Assembly (NCBI GenBank): GCA_031459615.1
Contig: JAVKIE010000012.1
Location: 8,239 to 72,238, forward strand
Direction: 5' to 3'
Source: Calidihabitans tengchongensis
Lineage (GTDB): Bacteria; Sysuimicrobiota; Sysuimicrobiia; Sysuimicrobiales; Kaftiobacteriaceae
Length of the DNA stretch: 64,000 nt
Part shown: one piece after another, positions 16,241 through 26,782 of the stretch
Layout of the letters: each line of letters begins with the position of its first letter
How positions within the stretch are numbered: position 1 is the first letter of the stretch
Notes under the pieces: generated by a model
What the model saw: the letters and a program-made list of their open reading frames with translations, nothing else
Database searches by the model: none
Told to the model about the DNA's origin: nothing
Position numbers and translations under genes: made by a program

Positions 16241-16716
16241 GAGGGGACCAGGGCCCGCAGCCGGCGCAGGACCTCCCCGACGACCCCGCGGGAGCGGGGC
16301 ACCACCAGGATCGTATCCTCCCCGGCCACCGTGCCCGCCACCTCGGGCCAGCGCACGTCGTCGATCGCCTGGGCCACCGGGGCCGCCCCTCCGGGAACGG
16401 TCTTGACAAGGATCAGGTCCATCGCCCGCTCCACCGAGGTGGCGAACTCGGCGCAGACTCCCCGCAGCCGGTCCAGGGTGCCCGGCGGGACAGGCGTGTC
16501 CGTCGGCAGGGCGTAGCGGTAGTGTCCTTCCGGGGTGGCCACCTTCACCAGGCCCAGGCGCTTGATGTCCCGGCTCACCGTGGCCTGGGTGACGCGGATT
16601 CCCCGGAGGCGGAGGGCGTGGACCAGCTCCTGCTGGGTCCGGACCTCCTGGGTGCGGACGATCTCCCGGATCCGGGCGGCGCGCACCGCGGCCGTCCCTG
16701 CCCCGGGCGAGCTCAC
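16237..16716 (-). CDS. argR: Arginine repressor ArgR
   Basis: 159 residues. A winged-helix DNA-binding domain (about 12-80) contains RTQQELVHALRLRG and TQATVSRDIKRLGLVKV. The C-terminal hexamerisation and arginine-binding domain (about 90-159) has the GTVAGEDTILVVPRS segment. It senses L-arginine and represses arginine biosynthesis genes. The GTG start overlaps the argH stop (GTGA), so the repressor is the last gene of the operon it probably controls. A fitting palindrome lies in the argC promoter. Confidence 0.93.
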   Translation of the reverse strand: MSSPGAGTAAVRAARIREIVRTQEVRTQQELVHALRLRGIRVTQATVSRDIKRLGLVKVATPEGHYRYALPTDTPVPPGTLDRLRGVCAEFATSVERAMDLILVKTVPGGAAPVAQAIDDVRWPEVAGTVAGEDTILVVPRSRGVVGEVLRRLRALVPS

Positions 16717-18170
16717 GCGGGCGGAGCGGATGGCGCGCCGAGCGCGGCCGCGCGCTCGAGCGTCCGGCGGGCCCCCTCGATCCACCGGCGCACCTCCTCC
16801 AGGCGCTGGCGGGCCTCGTCCAGCTGGGCGCGCACCGACGCCCTGGCCGTCCCCCCGGGAACATTCTTGGCCTCCACAGCGGCCAGGGGCCGGACCGCGT
16901 CCAGGATGTCCCGGTCGCACAGGTGGCTGTGGGACCGGTACACCTCCAGGGGGAGATCCCACAGGGCGCACCCCCGCTCCAGCGCCTCCCGGACCAGGCG
17001 GCCGGCCACCTGGTGCGCCTCCCGAAACGGCATCCCCCGGCGCGCCAGATAGTCGGCCACCTCGGTGGCGGTGAGGACTCCCCCCTGGAGGGCCGCTTCC
17101 ATGCGGGACGGCACGAACTCCACGCCTTCCAGGAACACCTGCAGCGCCCGCACCGACGCGGCGGCCAGGTCCAGCGCTTCCATGGTCAGGGCCTTGTCTT
17201 CCTGCAGGTCGCGCTGGTAGCCGGGCGGCAGTCCCTTCAGCGCGGCCAGCAGCCCCACCGCGCACCCGATCACCCGCCCGGCGCGCCCGCGGATCAGCTC
17301 GGCCACGTCCGGGTTCTTCTTGTGCGGCATCAGGCTGCTGCCGGTGGCCACCCGATCGGCCAGGGCCACGAACCCGAACTCCTCGGTGGACCACAGGACG
17401 AGCTCTTCGGCCCACCGGGACAGGTGCACCATCAGCAGCGCCGCGTCGGCCGCCACCTCCACCGCGAAGTCCCTGTCGCCGGTGGCGTCCACGCTGTTGG
17501 GGCTGATCCGGGCGAACCCCAGCAGACCCGCCACGAGGGCGCGGTCGACCGGAAAGGATACCCCCACCGCCGCGCCCGATCCCAGGGGCAGGACGTCGGC
17601 GCGGCGGTAGCAGTCCATCAGGCGGTCGGCATCCCGGTCCAGCGTCCACAGGTACGCCAGCAGGTGGTGCGCCAGGCGCACCGGCTGGGCGCGCTGGAGG
17701 TGGGTGTACGCGGGCAGCAGGACGTCCAGGGCGGAGGCGGCCCGGTCCGCCACGGCCGCCATCAGGGCGGCCACCGCGTCCACCAGCCGCACGATCTGCT
17801 CCCGGACGTACAGCCGGAAGGCGGTGGCCACCTGATCGTTGCGGCTGCGGGCGGTGTGCAGGCGGCCGGCCACCGGCCCCAGGCGGCGGTAGAGGACGGC
17901 CTCCACGAAGGTGTGGACGTCCTCGTAGGGTCCCTCGACCGCCAGACGGCCGGCCCGGACGTCGGCCAGCAGGGTCCGCAGCCCCTCCACCAATGCGGCG
18001 GCGTCGGAGGCGGGGATGATGCCGGTCTCTCCCAGCATCCGGGCGTGGGCGATGCTGGCGACCACGTCCCACGGCAGGAGCCGCCGGTCCACGTCGAAGG
18101 ACGCGGTGTACTGCAGCAGGGCCGGGTCCAGGTCCTCGGCAAACCGCCCGCCCCACATGCGGTGATCCAT
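16713..18170 (-). CDS. argH: Argininosuccinate lyase
   Basis: 485 residues. The fumarase/aspartase-superfamily signature GSSLMPHKKNPD is present, along with MWGGRFAED at the N-terminus (5-13) and the conserved YTHLQRAQPV. It cleaves argininosuccinate to arginine and fumarate, the last biosynthetic step. The ATG is 15 bases after the argG stop, inside a GATTGCGCA repeat pair. It is followed by argR with a 4-base overlap. Confidence 0.97.
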   Translation of the reverse strand: MDHRMWGGRFAEDLDPALLQYTASFDVDRRLLPWDVVASIAHARMLGETGIIPASDAAALVEGLRTLLADVRAGRLAVEGPYEDVHTFVEAVLYRRLGPVAGRLHTARSRNDQVATAFRLYVREQIVRLVDAVAALMAAVADRAASALDVLLPAYTHLQRAQPVRLAHHLLAYLWTLDRDADRLMDCYRRADVLPLGSGAAVGVSFPVDRALVAGLLGFARISPNSVDATGDRDFAVEVAADAALLMVHLSRWAEELVLWSTEEFGFVALADRVATGSSLMPHKKNPDVAELIRGRAGRVIGCAVGLLAALKGLPPGYQRDLQEDKALTMEALDLAAASVRALQVFLEGVEFVPSRMEAALQGGVLTATEVADYLARRGMPFREAHQVAGRLVREALERGCALWDLPLEVYRSHSHLCDRDILDAVRPLAAVEAKNVPGGTARASVRAQLDEARQRLEEVRRWIEGARRTLERAAALGAPSAPPA

Positions 18171-18185
18171 CTCGATCTGCGCAAT

Positions 18186-19444
<1,259 letters not shown>

Positions 19445-19448
<4 letters not shown>

Positions 19449-20665
19449 GAGGGTCCCTCCTCATCCTTCGGGCCGGCGGCCGCCGCCGCCAGGGCCGCGT
19501 CCAGGATCTCGATGGCTTCGTCCACATCCGCCTCGCCGATGATCAGCGGGGGGGCCAGGCGCAGGACGGTGGGCTGCACCGCGTTGACCAGCAGGCCTCT
19601 GTCCCGGCAGGCGTCCACCACGGGCGCCGCCTCGGTGGCCAGCTCCACCGCCACCAGCAGGCCCAGACCCCGCACGTCGGTGATGACCGGGTGCCGGCGG
19701 GCCAGCGCGCGCAGCCGCTCGGCCAGGTAGTCCCCGACCCGGGCGGCCCGCCCCACCAGGTCCTCCTCGTCCAGGGTCCGGGCCACCGCCAGGGCGGCGG
19801 CGCAGGCCAGGGGGTTGCCTCCGAACGTCGACCCGTGATCGCCCGGCGCCAGGGCCTCGGCCGCCCGCCCGCGGGCCAGCACCGCGCCGATCGGCACGCC
19901 GCCGCCCAGCCCCTTGGCCAGCGTCACCACGTCGGGCGTCACCCCGAAGTGCTGGTAGGCAAACAGGCGCCCGGTGCGGCCCATCCCGGTCTGCACCTCG
20001 TCCAGGATCAGCAGCAGCCCGTGGTCGTCGCACAGCCGCCGCGCCTCCGCCAGGTACTCCCGCGTCGCCGGGTGTATCCCGCCTTCGCCCTGCACCGGCT
20101 CCAGCATCACCGCGCACGTGGCGGGCGTCACCGCCGCCCGCAGGGCCGGGACGTCGTTGAAGGGCACCGAGACGAACCCCGCCGGCAGCGGCTCGAACCC
20201 CTGGCGGTAGCGGGCCTGGCCCGTGGCCGCCAGCGCGCCCAGGGTCCGGCCGTGAAACGCCCTCTCGGCCACGATGACTTCGAACCGCCGTCCTCCGTCG
20301 GCGCGCCCCACCTTGCGGGCGATCTTGATGGCCGCCTCCACGGCCTCGGCGCCGCTGTTGCAGAAAAACACCCGCTCGGCCACCGAGTGCTCCACCAGCC
20401 AGCGGGCCAGGTCCACCTGCTCGGGAATGTGGTAGAGGTTGCTCACGTGCAAAAGGCGGCCGGCCTGGGCGCAGATGGCCCGGGTCAGGGCCGGGTGGTT
20501 GTGCCCCAGGGCGCACACGGCAATGCCGGCCACGAAATCCAGATAGGTGCGCCCGTCCACCCCGACCAGGCGCGCGCCCTCCCCGGACCGGAAGGCGACC
20601 GGCGCGCGCCGGTAGGTGCGCATCAGGTAGCGGTCGCTGAGCTCGATCAGGGTGCGGATGTCCAC
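19445..20665 (-). CDS. argD: Acetylornithine aminotransferase
   Basis: 406 residues, class III PLP aminotransferase. The cofactor phosphate-binding FCNSGAEAVEAAIKIAR and the Asp-bearing LILDEVQTGMGRTG are present, and the Schiff-base lysine is in TLAKGLGGGVPIGAV. It converts N-acetylglutamate semialdehyde to N-acetylornithine and may also act on succinyldiaminopimelate, as in other bacteria. It lies between argB and argG with close spacing (7 bases after argB, 4-base overlap with argG). Confidence 0.95.
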
Positions 20666-20672
20666 GGCGGCC

Positions 20673-21566
20673 TCAAAGGGTGATCATGGTGCCGACCCCC
20701 TGCTCGGTGAACAGTTCGACCAGCAGCCCGTGGGGCTGGCGGCCGTCGATGATGTGGGCGGACGGCACCCCCGCCTCCAGGGCGGTCAGGCACGCTTCCA
20801 CCTTGGGGATCATCCCCCGGGAGATGACGCCCTCGGCCACCAGTGCGCGCACCTGGGCGGCGGTGGCGGTGGAGAGCACCTCCGCCTGCGGCGGCTGGCC
20901 GGTGAGGATGCCGGGGACGTCGGTGAGCACGATGAACTTGCCGGCGCCCAGCGCTCCCGCCAGCGCCGCCGCCGCGTGGTCGGCGTTGAGGTTGTAGGTG
21001 CGGCCGTCCCGCCCCCATCCCACCGATGCCACCACGGGGATGAATCCGTGCTCGGCCAGCACCCGCACCACCGTGGGGTCCACCTCCTCCACCTCGCCCA
21101 CCAGGCCCAGGTCCTCCGGCCCGGCCAGAGGCCGGGCCCGCAGCAGCCCGCCGTCCTTGCCGCTCAGGCCCACCGCCCGCCCGCCGGCGGCCGCCAGGCG
21201 CGCCACCAGGGCCTTGTTCGCCCGTCCGGCCAGGACCATCTCCACCACGTCCATGGTCTCCTGGTCGGTGACCCGCAGCCCGTTGACGAACCGGCTGGGC
21301 TTGCCCAGGCGGTCCAGCATCCGGGTGATCTCCGGCCCGCCGCCGTGGACCAGGACCGGGCGGACGCCCGCCCCCTGGAGCAGCACCAGGTCCTCGGCCA
21401 GGGTGTCGGCGGGCTCGCCGTCCATGATGCTGCCGCCGTACTTCACCACCACGGTGCGGGAGGCCCACGCCCGCACGTAGCGCAGGGCCTGGGCGAGGGA
21501 AGCGCCCGGGTCGGAGCCGGTCCGCGCCCGGGCATCGGCCGCGGGGGAGGCGTCGGAGCGTCTCAT
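20673..21566 (-). CDS. argB: Acetylglutamate kinase
   Basis: 297 residues, amino-acid kinase fold. Typical motifs are VVKYGGSIMDG (38-48), VLVHGGGPEITRMLDRLG and the later segment NLNADHAAAALAGALGA. It phosphorylates N-acetylglutamate. An N-terminal extension (1-30) resembles the arginine-sensitive acetylglutamate kinases that have an extra N-terminal helix, so feedback inhibition by arginine is plausible. The ATG overlaps the argJ stop by one base (TGATG). Confidence 0.95.
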   Translation of the reverse strand: MRRSDASPAADARARTGSDPGASLAQALRYVRAWASRTVVVKYGGSIMDGEPADTLAEDLVLLQGAGVRPVLVHGGGPEITRMLDRLGKPSRFVNGLRVTDQETMDVVEMVLAGRANKALVARLAAAGGRAVGLSGKDGGLLRARPLAGPEDLGLVGEVEEVDPTVVRVLAEHGFIPVVASVGWGRDGRTYNLNADHAAAALAGALGAGKFIVLTDVPGILTGQPPQAEVLSTATAAQVRALVAEGVISRGMIPKVEACLTALEAGVPSAHIIDGRQPHGLLVELFTEQGVGTMITL

Positions 21567-22786
21567 CAGCTCATGTATCCGGCGTTGGTCTTCACGTAGG
21601 CCTCGGTGAGGTCAGAAAACCACCCCGACCACGCCCCGTGTCCCAGGCGCAGGTCCACCACGATCTCCACCTCGGGGCGCCGCATGTCCGCCGCCACGGC
21701 GTCCAGGTCCGCCCCCGCGGCGGCGCCGCCCCGGGCCACCAGGTGGCCGGCGATCCAGACGTCGAAGCGGTCGGGATCCACCTCCGCCCCCGACCGGCCG
21801 GCGGCGGCGACAATCCGGCCCCAGTTGGGCTCCGGACCCGCCAGCGCCGTCTTCACCAGGGGGGAGGTCATCACCGCCTCCGCCACGCGGCGCGCGTCGT
21901 CGGCCGAACGGGCTCCCCGCACCACGAGCCTCCCGATCCGTCCGGTGCCCTCCCCGTCCCGCACCACCATCAGGGCGAGCTCCCGGGCCACCGCGTCCAG
22001 GGCGGCCTGGAAGGCCGCCAGCCCCTCGCTGTCCTCGTCCAGGGGCGGGTTCCCGGCCATCCCGCTGGCCAGGCAGAACAGGGAGTCGTTGGTGCTGGTG
22101 TCGCCGTCCACCGAGATGCGGTTGAACGAACCGTCGGCGGCCTCGCGCAGGGCGCGCTGCAGCGCCGGCGGGGTCACCGCCGCGTCGGTGGTGATCACCC
22201 CCAGGGTCGTGGCCATGCGCGGGTGGATCATCCCCGCCCCCTTGGCCATCCCGCCCACGGTCACCGCGACCCCGCCGACCTCCACCCGGGCGGCCGCGGT
22301 CTTGGGGAAGGCGTCGGTGGTGAGGATCGCCCGCGCGGCGTCGTCGCCTCCGTCAGGCCGCAGGGCCCGCACCGCCTGCGGAATGCCCCGTCGGAGCGCC
22401 TCCATGGGCAGCGGAACCCCGATGACCCCGGTGCTGGCCACCAGCACCTCCTCCTCGGAGGCGCCCAGCCCGGCCGCCACCAGGGCGGCCATCTCCCGGG
22501 CGTCGGCCAGGCCCCGGGGGCCGGTGCAGGCGTTGGCGTTGCCGCTGTTGATCACCACGGCCCGCGCCCGCCCCGAGCGGATGCGCTGCTGGCTCAGCAG
22601 GACGGGCGCCGCCTTCACCCGGTTGGTGGTGAACACCGCCGCGGCCGTGGCCGGGCGCTCGCAGACCACCAGGGCCAGGTCCGGGCGGGACGCTTTGATG
22701 CCGCAGTGGACGCCCGACGCCAGAAATCCCCGGGGCGAGGTGACTCCGCCCGCCTGCAGGGAGACGACAGACGCGTGCACCGCCAT
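21566..22786 (-). CDS. argJ: Glutamate N-acetyltransferase / ornithine acetyltransferase
   Basis: 406 residues. The self-cleavage site lies in KGAGMIHPRMATTLGVI, with Thr of 'AT|TL' as the new N-terminal nucleophile, so the protein is processed into alpha and beta chains. Other family marks are SGNANACTGPRGL and GDTSTNDSLFCLASG. It recycles the acetyl group from acetylornithine to glutamate, giving the cyclic arginine pathway. Whether it also uses acetyl-CoA cannot be read from the sequence. No argA is in the cluster. Confidence 0.95.
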   Translation of the reverse strand: MAVHASVVSLQAGGVTSPRGFLASGVHCGIKASRPDLALVVCERPATAAAVFTTNRVKAAPVLLSQQRIRSGRARAVVINSGNANACTGPRGLADAREMAALVAAGLGASEEEVLVASTGVIGVPLPMEALRRGIPQAVRALRPDGGDDAARAILTTDAFPKTAAARVEVGGVAVTVGGMAKGAGMIHPRMATTLGVITTDAAVTPPALQRALREAADGSFNRISVDGDTSTNDSLFCLASGMAGNPPLDEDSEGLAAFQAALDAVARELALMVVRDGEGTGRIGRLVVRGARSADDARRVAEAVMTSPLVKTALAGPEPNWGRIVAAAGRSGAEVDPDRFDVWIAGHLVARGGAAAGADLDAVAADMRRPEVEIVVDLRLGHGAWSGWFSDLTEAYVKTNAGYMS

Positions 22787-22807
22787 CGCGCACCCTCCAC
22801 CGACGCG

Positions 22808-23845
22808 TCAGGGAAACAGTCCCGGGGTCTCCAGCCCCAGAGTGTCGGGCCACCCCAGCATGACGTTCATGTTCTGCACGGCCTGGCCGCTGGCGCCCTT
22901 GCCCAGGTTGTCCAGCGCCGCCAGGGCCACGGCCACGCCCGCCCGCCGGTCCACCCGCACCGCCACGTCGCAGAAGTTGCTGCCGGTGGTGGCCTTGGTC
23001 TGGGGCAGGCCGTCGGCCAGCACCCGCACGAAGGGCTCCCCGGCATACGCCTCCTGCAACACCGCGGTGGCCGCCTCGGTGGTGAGGTCCGACGCCAGCG
23101 GCAGATAGGCCGTCACCAGAATTCCCCGGGTCATGGGGATCAGGTGCGGGGTGAAGGCCACCGTCACCGCGTGCCCGGCGCAGGCCAGAAGTTCCTGCTC
23201 GATCTCGGGGGTGTGCCGGTGTCCAGTCACCTGATAGGGCCGGACGTTCTCGTTGACCTCGCTGAAGTGCGTCTCCAGGGACGCGCTGCGCCCCGCCCCC
23301 GACACGCCGGACTTGGCGTCGATCACGATGCCGCGCGGAGCCACCACACCCGCCTGCAGCAGGGGGACCACCGCCAGCAGGGCCGCGGTGGGATAGCATC
23401 CCGGATTGCCCACGATCCGCGCGCGGCGGACCTCCGCCCGGTGGAACTCGGTGAGGCCGTAGGCCGCCTGCTCGAGCAGGTGCGGGCACCCGTGGGGCAT
23501 CCGGTAGGTCTGCTCGTAGACCTGCGGGTCCCGAAACCGGAAGTCCGCGCCGAGATCGATGACCCGCGCGCGCTCCACCAGCGCCGGCGCCAGGGCCATG
23601 GCGCGCCCCGGCGGCACGGCCAGGAAGACCACGTCCGAGTCGGCGGCGATGCGGGCCGCATCCGCCGGCTCGGTGACGGCGTCGGTGAATCCCCGCAGGT
23701 GGGGATGCAGTCCGGCCAGGGGCTCGCCGGCCCGGGTGTCCGCGGCCACATGGGTGAGCCGCACCCGGGGATGCCCCACCAGCAGCCGGGCCAGCTCTCC
23801 CCCGCCGTATCCCGATGCGCCGATGATGCTCACCCGGACCGCCAT
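22808..23845 (-). CDS. argC: N-acetyl-gamma-glutamyl-phosphate reductase
   Basis: 345 residues. The NADP-binding start is IIGASGYGGGELARLL (8-23). The catalytic cysteine lies in VGNPGCYPTAALLAV, and the later HTPEIEQEL and VTAYLPL regions are typical. It reduces N-acetylglutamyl phosphate to the semialdehyde. First gene of argCJBDGHR. ATG 23845 was chosen because GGAGGGG lies just upstream and the Rossmann fold begins directly after; a longer reading would run into the promoter. Confidence 0.96.
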   Translation of the reverse strand: MAVRVSIIGASGYGGGELARLLVGHPRVRLTHVAADTRAGEPLAGLHPHLRGFTDAVTEPADAARIAADSDVVFLAVPPGRAMALAPALVERARVIDLGADFRFRDPQVYEQTYRMPHGCPHLLEQAAYGLTEFHRAEVRRARIVGNPGCYPTAALLAVVPLLQAGVVAPRGIVIDAKSGVSGAGRSASLETHFSEVNENVRPYQVTGHRHTPEIEQELLACAGHAVTVAFTPHLIPMTRGILVTAYLPLASDLTTEAATAVLQEAYAGEPFVRVLADGLPQTKATTGSNFCDVAVRVDRRAGVAVALAALDNLGKGASGQAVQNMNVMLGWPDTLGLETPGLFP

Positions 23846-23879
23846 GGCCCCTCCGCCCGCGCGCGGCGCGGTGCGAAAA

Positions 23880-23908
23880 ATCATACCAGCCTCTGCATGA
23901 ACATGCAA
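23880..23908 (-). promoter_or_regulatory. argC promoter with overlapping palindromic operator
   Basis: On the minus strand TTGCAT (23903-23908) and TATGAT (23880-23885) are separated by 17 bases, and the -10 is extended (TGGTATGAT). A perfect 14-bp palindrome, TGCATGTTCATGCA (23894-23907), covers the -35 and part of the spacer. The motif resembles ARG boxes (CATGAAT...TTCAT-like half sites), and ArgR is encoded at the end of the operon, so repression by blocking RNA polymerase is the likely mechanism. Transcription would start about 28 bases before the argC ATG. Confidence 0.7.
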
Positions 23909-23936
23909 GGGCAACCGGCGGGTCCGGGCGGGCGCC

Positions 23937-24698
23937 CTAGGGCCCCGGCGGGACGGCGGACCGGCGCAGGACCAGCTCGTACAGGAGCATAGCCACCGCC
24001 GCCAGCCCGGCGGTCTCGGCGCGCAGGATCAGCGGTCCCAGGGTGACGGTCAGCGCGCCCTGGGCCCGCGCCTCCTCCACCTCGGCCGCGGTCAGGCCGC
24101 CTTCCGGCCCCACCACCAGCGCCACCCGCCGGGGCGATGCGTCCCGGAGGGCGTCGGCCAGGGTGCGGCGGGTCTCCCCTTCCCACAGGACCAATCGGAG
24201 GTCGCAGGAAGCGATGCGCGCCAGGGCCGGGGCCAACGACATCGGCGGATGGACCGCCGGCACGTCGCTGCGGCGGCACTGCTGGGCCGCCTCGCGGGCG
24301 ATGCGCCGCCAGCGGTCCACCCGCCCCTCCGCCCGCGGGACGGCGCGGGCCGCGAGGAGGGGGATGAACTCCGCCACTCCCAGCTCCGTGCCGGCCCGCA
24401 CCACCGCGTCCATCTTGGCGCCCCGGGGTACGCCCTGAACCAGCACCACGGTCAGGGGCGGCGTGCGCCCGGTCCGCACCTCCACCACCCGGCCCGTCAC
24501 CTGCGCGGGGGTGACGGTGAGCAGTTCCACGACCCGGTCCACGCCGCTGCCGTCAAACGCCACCACCCGGTCGCCGGGGCGCAGGCGGAGGACCGTCGCG
24601 ATGTGGCGGGCCTGCTCCCGGGCAAAGTTCACGCGATCCCCGGCCACCCGGTCCGCGGGCACGAAGAACCGCCGCGCCGGCGCGTCGCGCTCCGTCAC
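23937..24698 (-). CDS. rsmE: 16S rRNA (uracil1498-N3)-methyltransferase
   Basis: 253 residues, SPOUT-class methyltransferase. An N-terminal PUA-like part (RRFFVPADRV... HIATVLRLRPGD) is followed by the knotted C-terminal domain with VVGPEGGLTAAEVEEA and LGPLILRAETAGLAAVAML, the SAM-binding knot signatures of RsmE. It methylates U1498 of 16S rRNA. It follows prmA by 10 bases, as in Bacillota. A new promoter (argC) starts right after it. Confidence 0.95.
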   Translation of the reverse strand: MTERDAPARRFFVPADRVAGDRVNFAREQARHIATVLRLRPGDRVVAFDGSGVDRVVELLTVTPAQVTGRVVEVRTGRTPPLTVVLVQGVPRGAKMDAVVRAGTELGVAEFIPLLAARAVPRAEGRVDRWRRIAREAAQQCRRSDVPAVHPPMSLAPALARIASCDLRLVLWEGETRRTLADALRDASPRRVALVVGPEGGLTAAEVEEARAQGALTVTLGPLILRAETAGLAAVAMLLYELVLRRSAVPPGP

Positions 24699-24708
24699 GG
24701 CCGTCTCC

Positions 24709-25587
24709 TCACCCGGAGTCCGCGCGGGCGAGGACCAGGCACCGCCACTCCTCCTCGGCGCGGCGCTCCACCACGGTCCACCCGCAGGCCCGGGCCACCG
24801 CCTCCACCTCCAGGCACCGGTCGGCGCCGATGCCGGCGGCCGCCAGGCGGCCGCCGGGGCGCAGGTGCGCGGCGGCCTCGGCCACGAACTCCAGGTGCAG
24901 GTCCGCGGTGAGGTTGGCCACGATCAGGTCGCCCTGCTCGGGCACGTCGCGCAGGAACGTTCCCACGCGCACCTCGACCCGGTCGGCCACGCCGTTGTGG
25001 ACCACGTTGCGGGTGGCCACCTCCACCGCCACCGGGTCCACGTCCACCGCCACCACCCGGGCCGCCCCCAGGCGGGCGGCGGCGATGGCCAGGATCCCCG
25101 ATCCGGTCCCGACGTCCAGGACGACCTCCCCGCCCCGCAGGCAGTCTTCCAGCACCTCCAGGCACTGGCGGGTGGACGGGTGCAGGCCCGTGCCGAACGC
25201 CATCCCCGGGTCGAGGCTCACCACGACCCGCCCCGGAGGCGGCGGCTCCGCCTCCCAGGTCGGAGTGATCCACAGGGTGCGCCCCACGGGCCGCGGCCGC
25301 ACGTAGCGCTTCCAGGCGTGCGCCCACCCCTCGTCCTCGACGACGCGGGTGCGGATGCGGCCGGGGCCGATATCCAGCCCCACCCGGGGCAGGGCCCGGA
25401 CGCGCCGGGCGATGGCCCGCAGGGTCACGTCGGTGGCCGGCCCGACCGGCAGGTACGCCCGCAGCACGACCTGGCCGGAGCGGGGCGTCTCCTCCTGGAC
25501 GCCTCCCACGCGGGTTTCCAGCAGGATGTTGGCCACCGCCTCGGCGGCCTGGGGGGTCGTGGTGATGGCGATCTCTACCCACCGCAT
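24709..25587 (-). CDS. prmA: Ribosomal protein L11 methyltransferase
   Basis: 292 residues. The N-terminal substrate-recognition domain (about 1-95) begins MRWVEIAITTTPQAAEAV. The class I SAM-binding motif is VVLDVGTGSGILAIAAARLGA, with acidic loop AVDVDPVAV and the motif IVANLTADLH (the NL-x-A motif of PrmA). It trimethylates ribosomal protein L11. It stands between dnaJ and rsmE, the order found in Bacillus. Confidence 0.95.
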   Translation of the reverse strand: MRWVEIAITTTPQAAEAVANILLETRVGGVQEETPRSGQVVLRAYLPVGPATDVTLRAIARRVRALPRVGLDIGPGRIRTRVVEDEGWAHAWKRYVRPRPVGRTLWITPTWEAEPPPPGRVVVSLDPGMAFGTGLHPSTRQCLEVLEDCLRGGEVVLDVGTGSGILAIAAARLGAARVVAVDVDPVAVEVATRNVVHNGVADRVEVRVGTFLRDVPEQGDLIVANLTADLHLEFVAEAAAHLRPGGRLAAAGIGADRCLEVEAVARACGWTVVERRAEEEWRCLVLARADSG

Positions 25588-25672
25588 GGCGTGCGCCGCA
25601 CCGCCGCTCAGGCGGATCCCCGGACGTCGCCCCCGGGCGCCTTACGTCCGGGGGCAGGCTGCCCCCGGGCGG

Positions 25673-26776
25673 CTACGAGAGCAGGTCGCGCACCCGGTCT
25701 GTGGCCTTGCGCCGGCCAGGCCGGCGCCCGCCGTGGCGCAGGGCCGCCGCCTGCCGCAGCAGCTCCCGCTCCTCGTCGGTGAGGTCCCGGGGGACCTGCA
25801 CATCGAGGCGGACGTGCAGGTCTCCCCTTCCCCCGCGGGTGTCGGGCAGCCCCAGCCCCCGCAGGGTCAGCACCGTCCCCGGTTGCACTCCGGGAGGAAT
25901 CGCATGGCGGCGGGGACCCTGCAGGGTGGGAATCTCCACCTCGTCGCCCAGCGCCGCCTGGTAGATGGAAATCGGGACCGTGCAGTACAGGTCGCGCCCC
26001 CGGCGCTCGAACACCGGGTGGGGTCGCAGGTGGACCACCACGTACAGGTCTCCCCGGGGACCGCCGCGCGCTCCCGCCTCGCCTTCCCCCGGCACCCGCA
26101 ACCGGGCGCCATCTTCCACCCCCGCCGGAATCGTGACGGTGACGGACCGGGTGGCCTCGGCGCGGCCGCGGCCGCGGCACTGCCGGCACGGGTGGCGCAG
26201 CACGGTGCCCTCCCCGCCGCAGGTGGGGCAGGTGTTGATCCGGGTGAAGGAGCCGAAGATGGTGCGCTGGGAGTAGGTCACCTGTCCCGACCCCCCGCAG
26301 GTGCGGCAGCGCTCCGGCGCCGATCCCCGTTCGGCGCCGGTCCCGAAGCAGGACGGACACGTGTCCAGCCGGCGGATCTCCAGGGTCTTGTCCACGCCGG
26401 AGGCCGCCTCCTCGAGGGTGATCTCCAGGTCGTAGCGCAGGTCCGCCCCGCGCTCGGGCCCCTGGCGGTCGGCCCGCACCCGGCGGCCGAAGAACATCTC
26501 GAACAGGTCCCCAAAGGGTTCAAACGGCCCGAACAGGTCCTCCGACGGGGCCGACGGCACCGGCTGCACGGTGCCATACCGGTCATACCGGGCCCGCCGC
26601 TCGGGGTCGCTGAGGACCTGGTAGGCCTCGTTGATCTCCTTGAACCGCTCGCTGGCCTGAGGATCATCCTTGCGGACATCGGGGTGGTACTCCCGGGCCA
26701 GCCGCCGGAACGCCTGCTTGATCTCTTCCTGGGTGGCGTTGCGGTCGACCCCGAGGATCTCGTAGTAGTCCCGCAT
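25673..26776 (-). CDS. dnaJ: Chaperone protein DnaJ
   Basis: 367 residues, type I Hsp40. The J domain (1-70) has the HPD motif in YHPDVRKDD, followed by a G/F-poor linker. The zinc-binding domain has four intact CxxCxGxG repeats (CPSCFGTG, CRTCGGSG, CPTCGGEG, CRQCRGRG; about 143-205). The C-terminal substrate-binding domains follow. It stimulates DnaK. It lies 6 bases after hrcA; grpE and dnaK, normally between them, are absent here. Confidence 0.96.
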   Translation of the reverse strand: MRDYYEILGVDRNATQEEIKQAFRRLAREYHPDVRKDDPQASERFKEINEAYQVLSDPERRARYDRYGTVQPVPSAPSEDLFGPFEPFGDLFEMFFGRRVRADRQGPERGADLRYDLEITLEEAASGVDKTLEIRRLDTCPSCFGTGAERGSAPERCRTCGGSGQVTYSQRTIFGSFTRINTCPTCGGEGTVLRHPCRQCRGRGRAEATRSVTVTIPAGVEDGARLRVPGEGEAGARGGPRGDLYVVVHLRPHPVFERRGRDLYCTVPISIYQAALGDEVEIPTLQGPRRHAIPPGVQPGTVLTLRGLGLPDTRGGRGDLHVRLDVQVPRDLTDEERELLRQAAALRHGGRRPGRRKATDRVRDLLS

Positions 26777-26782
26777 CGCGGA

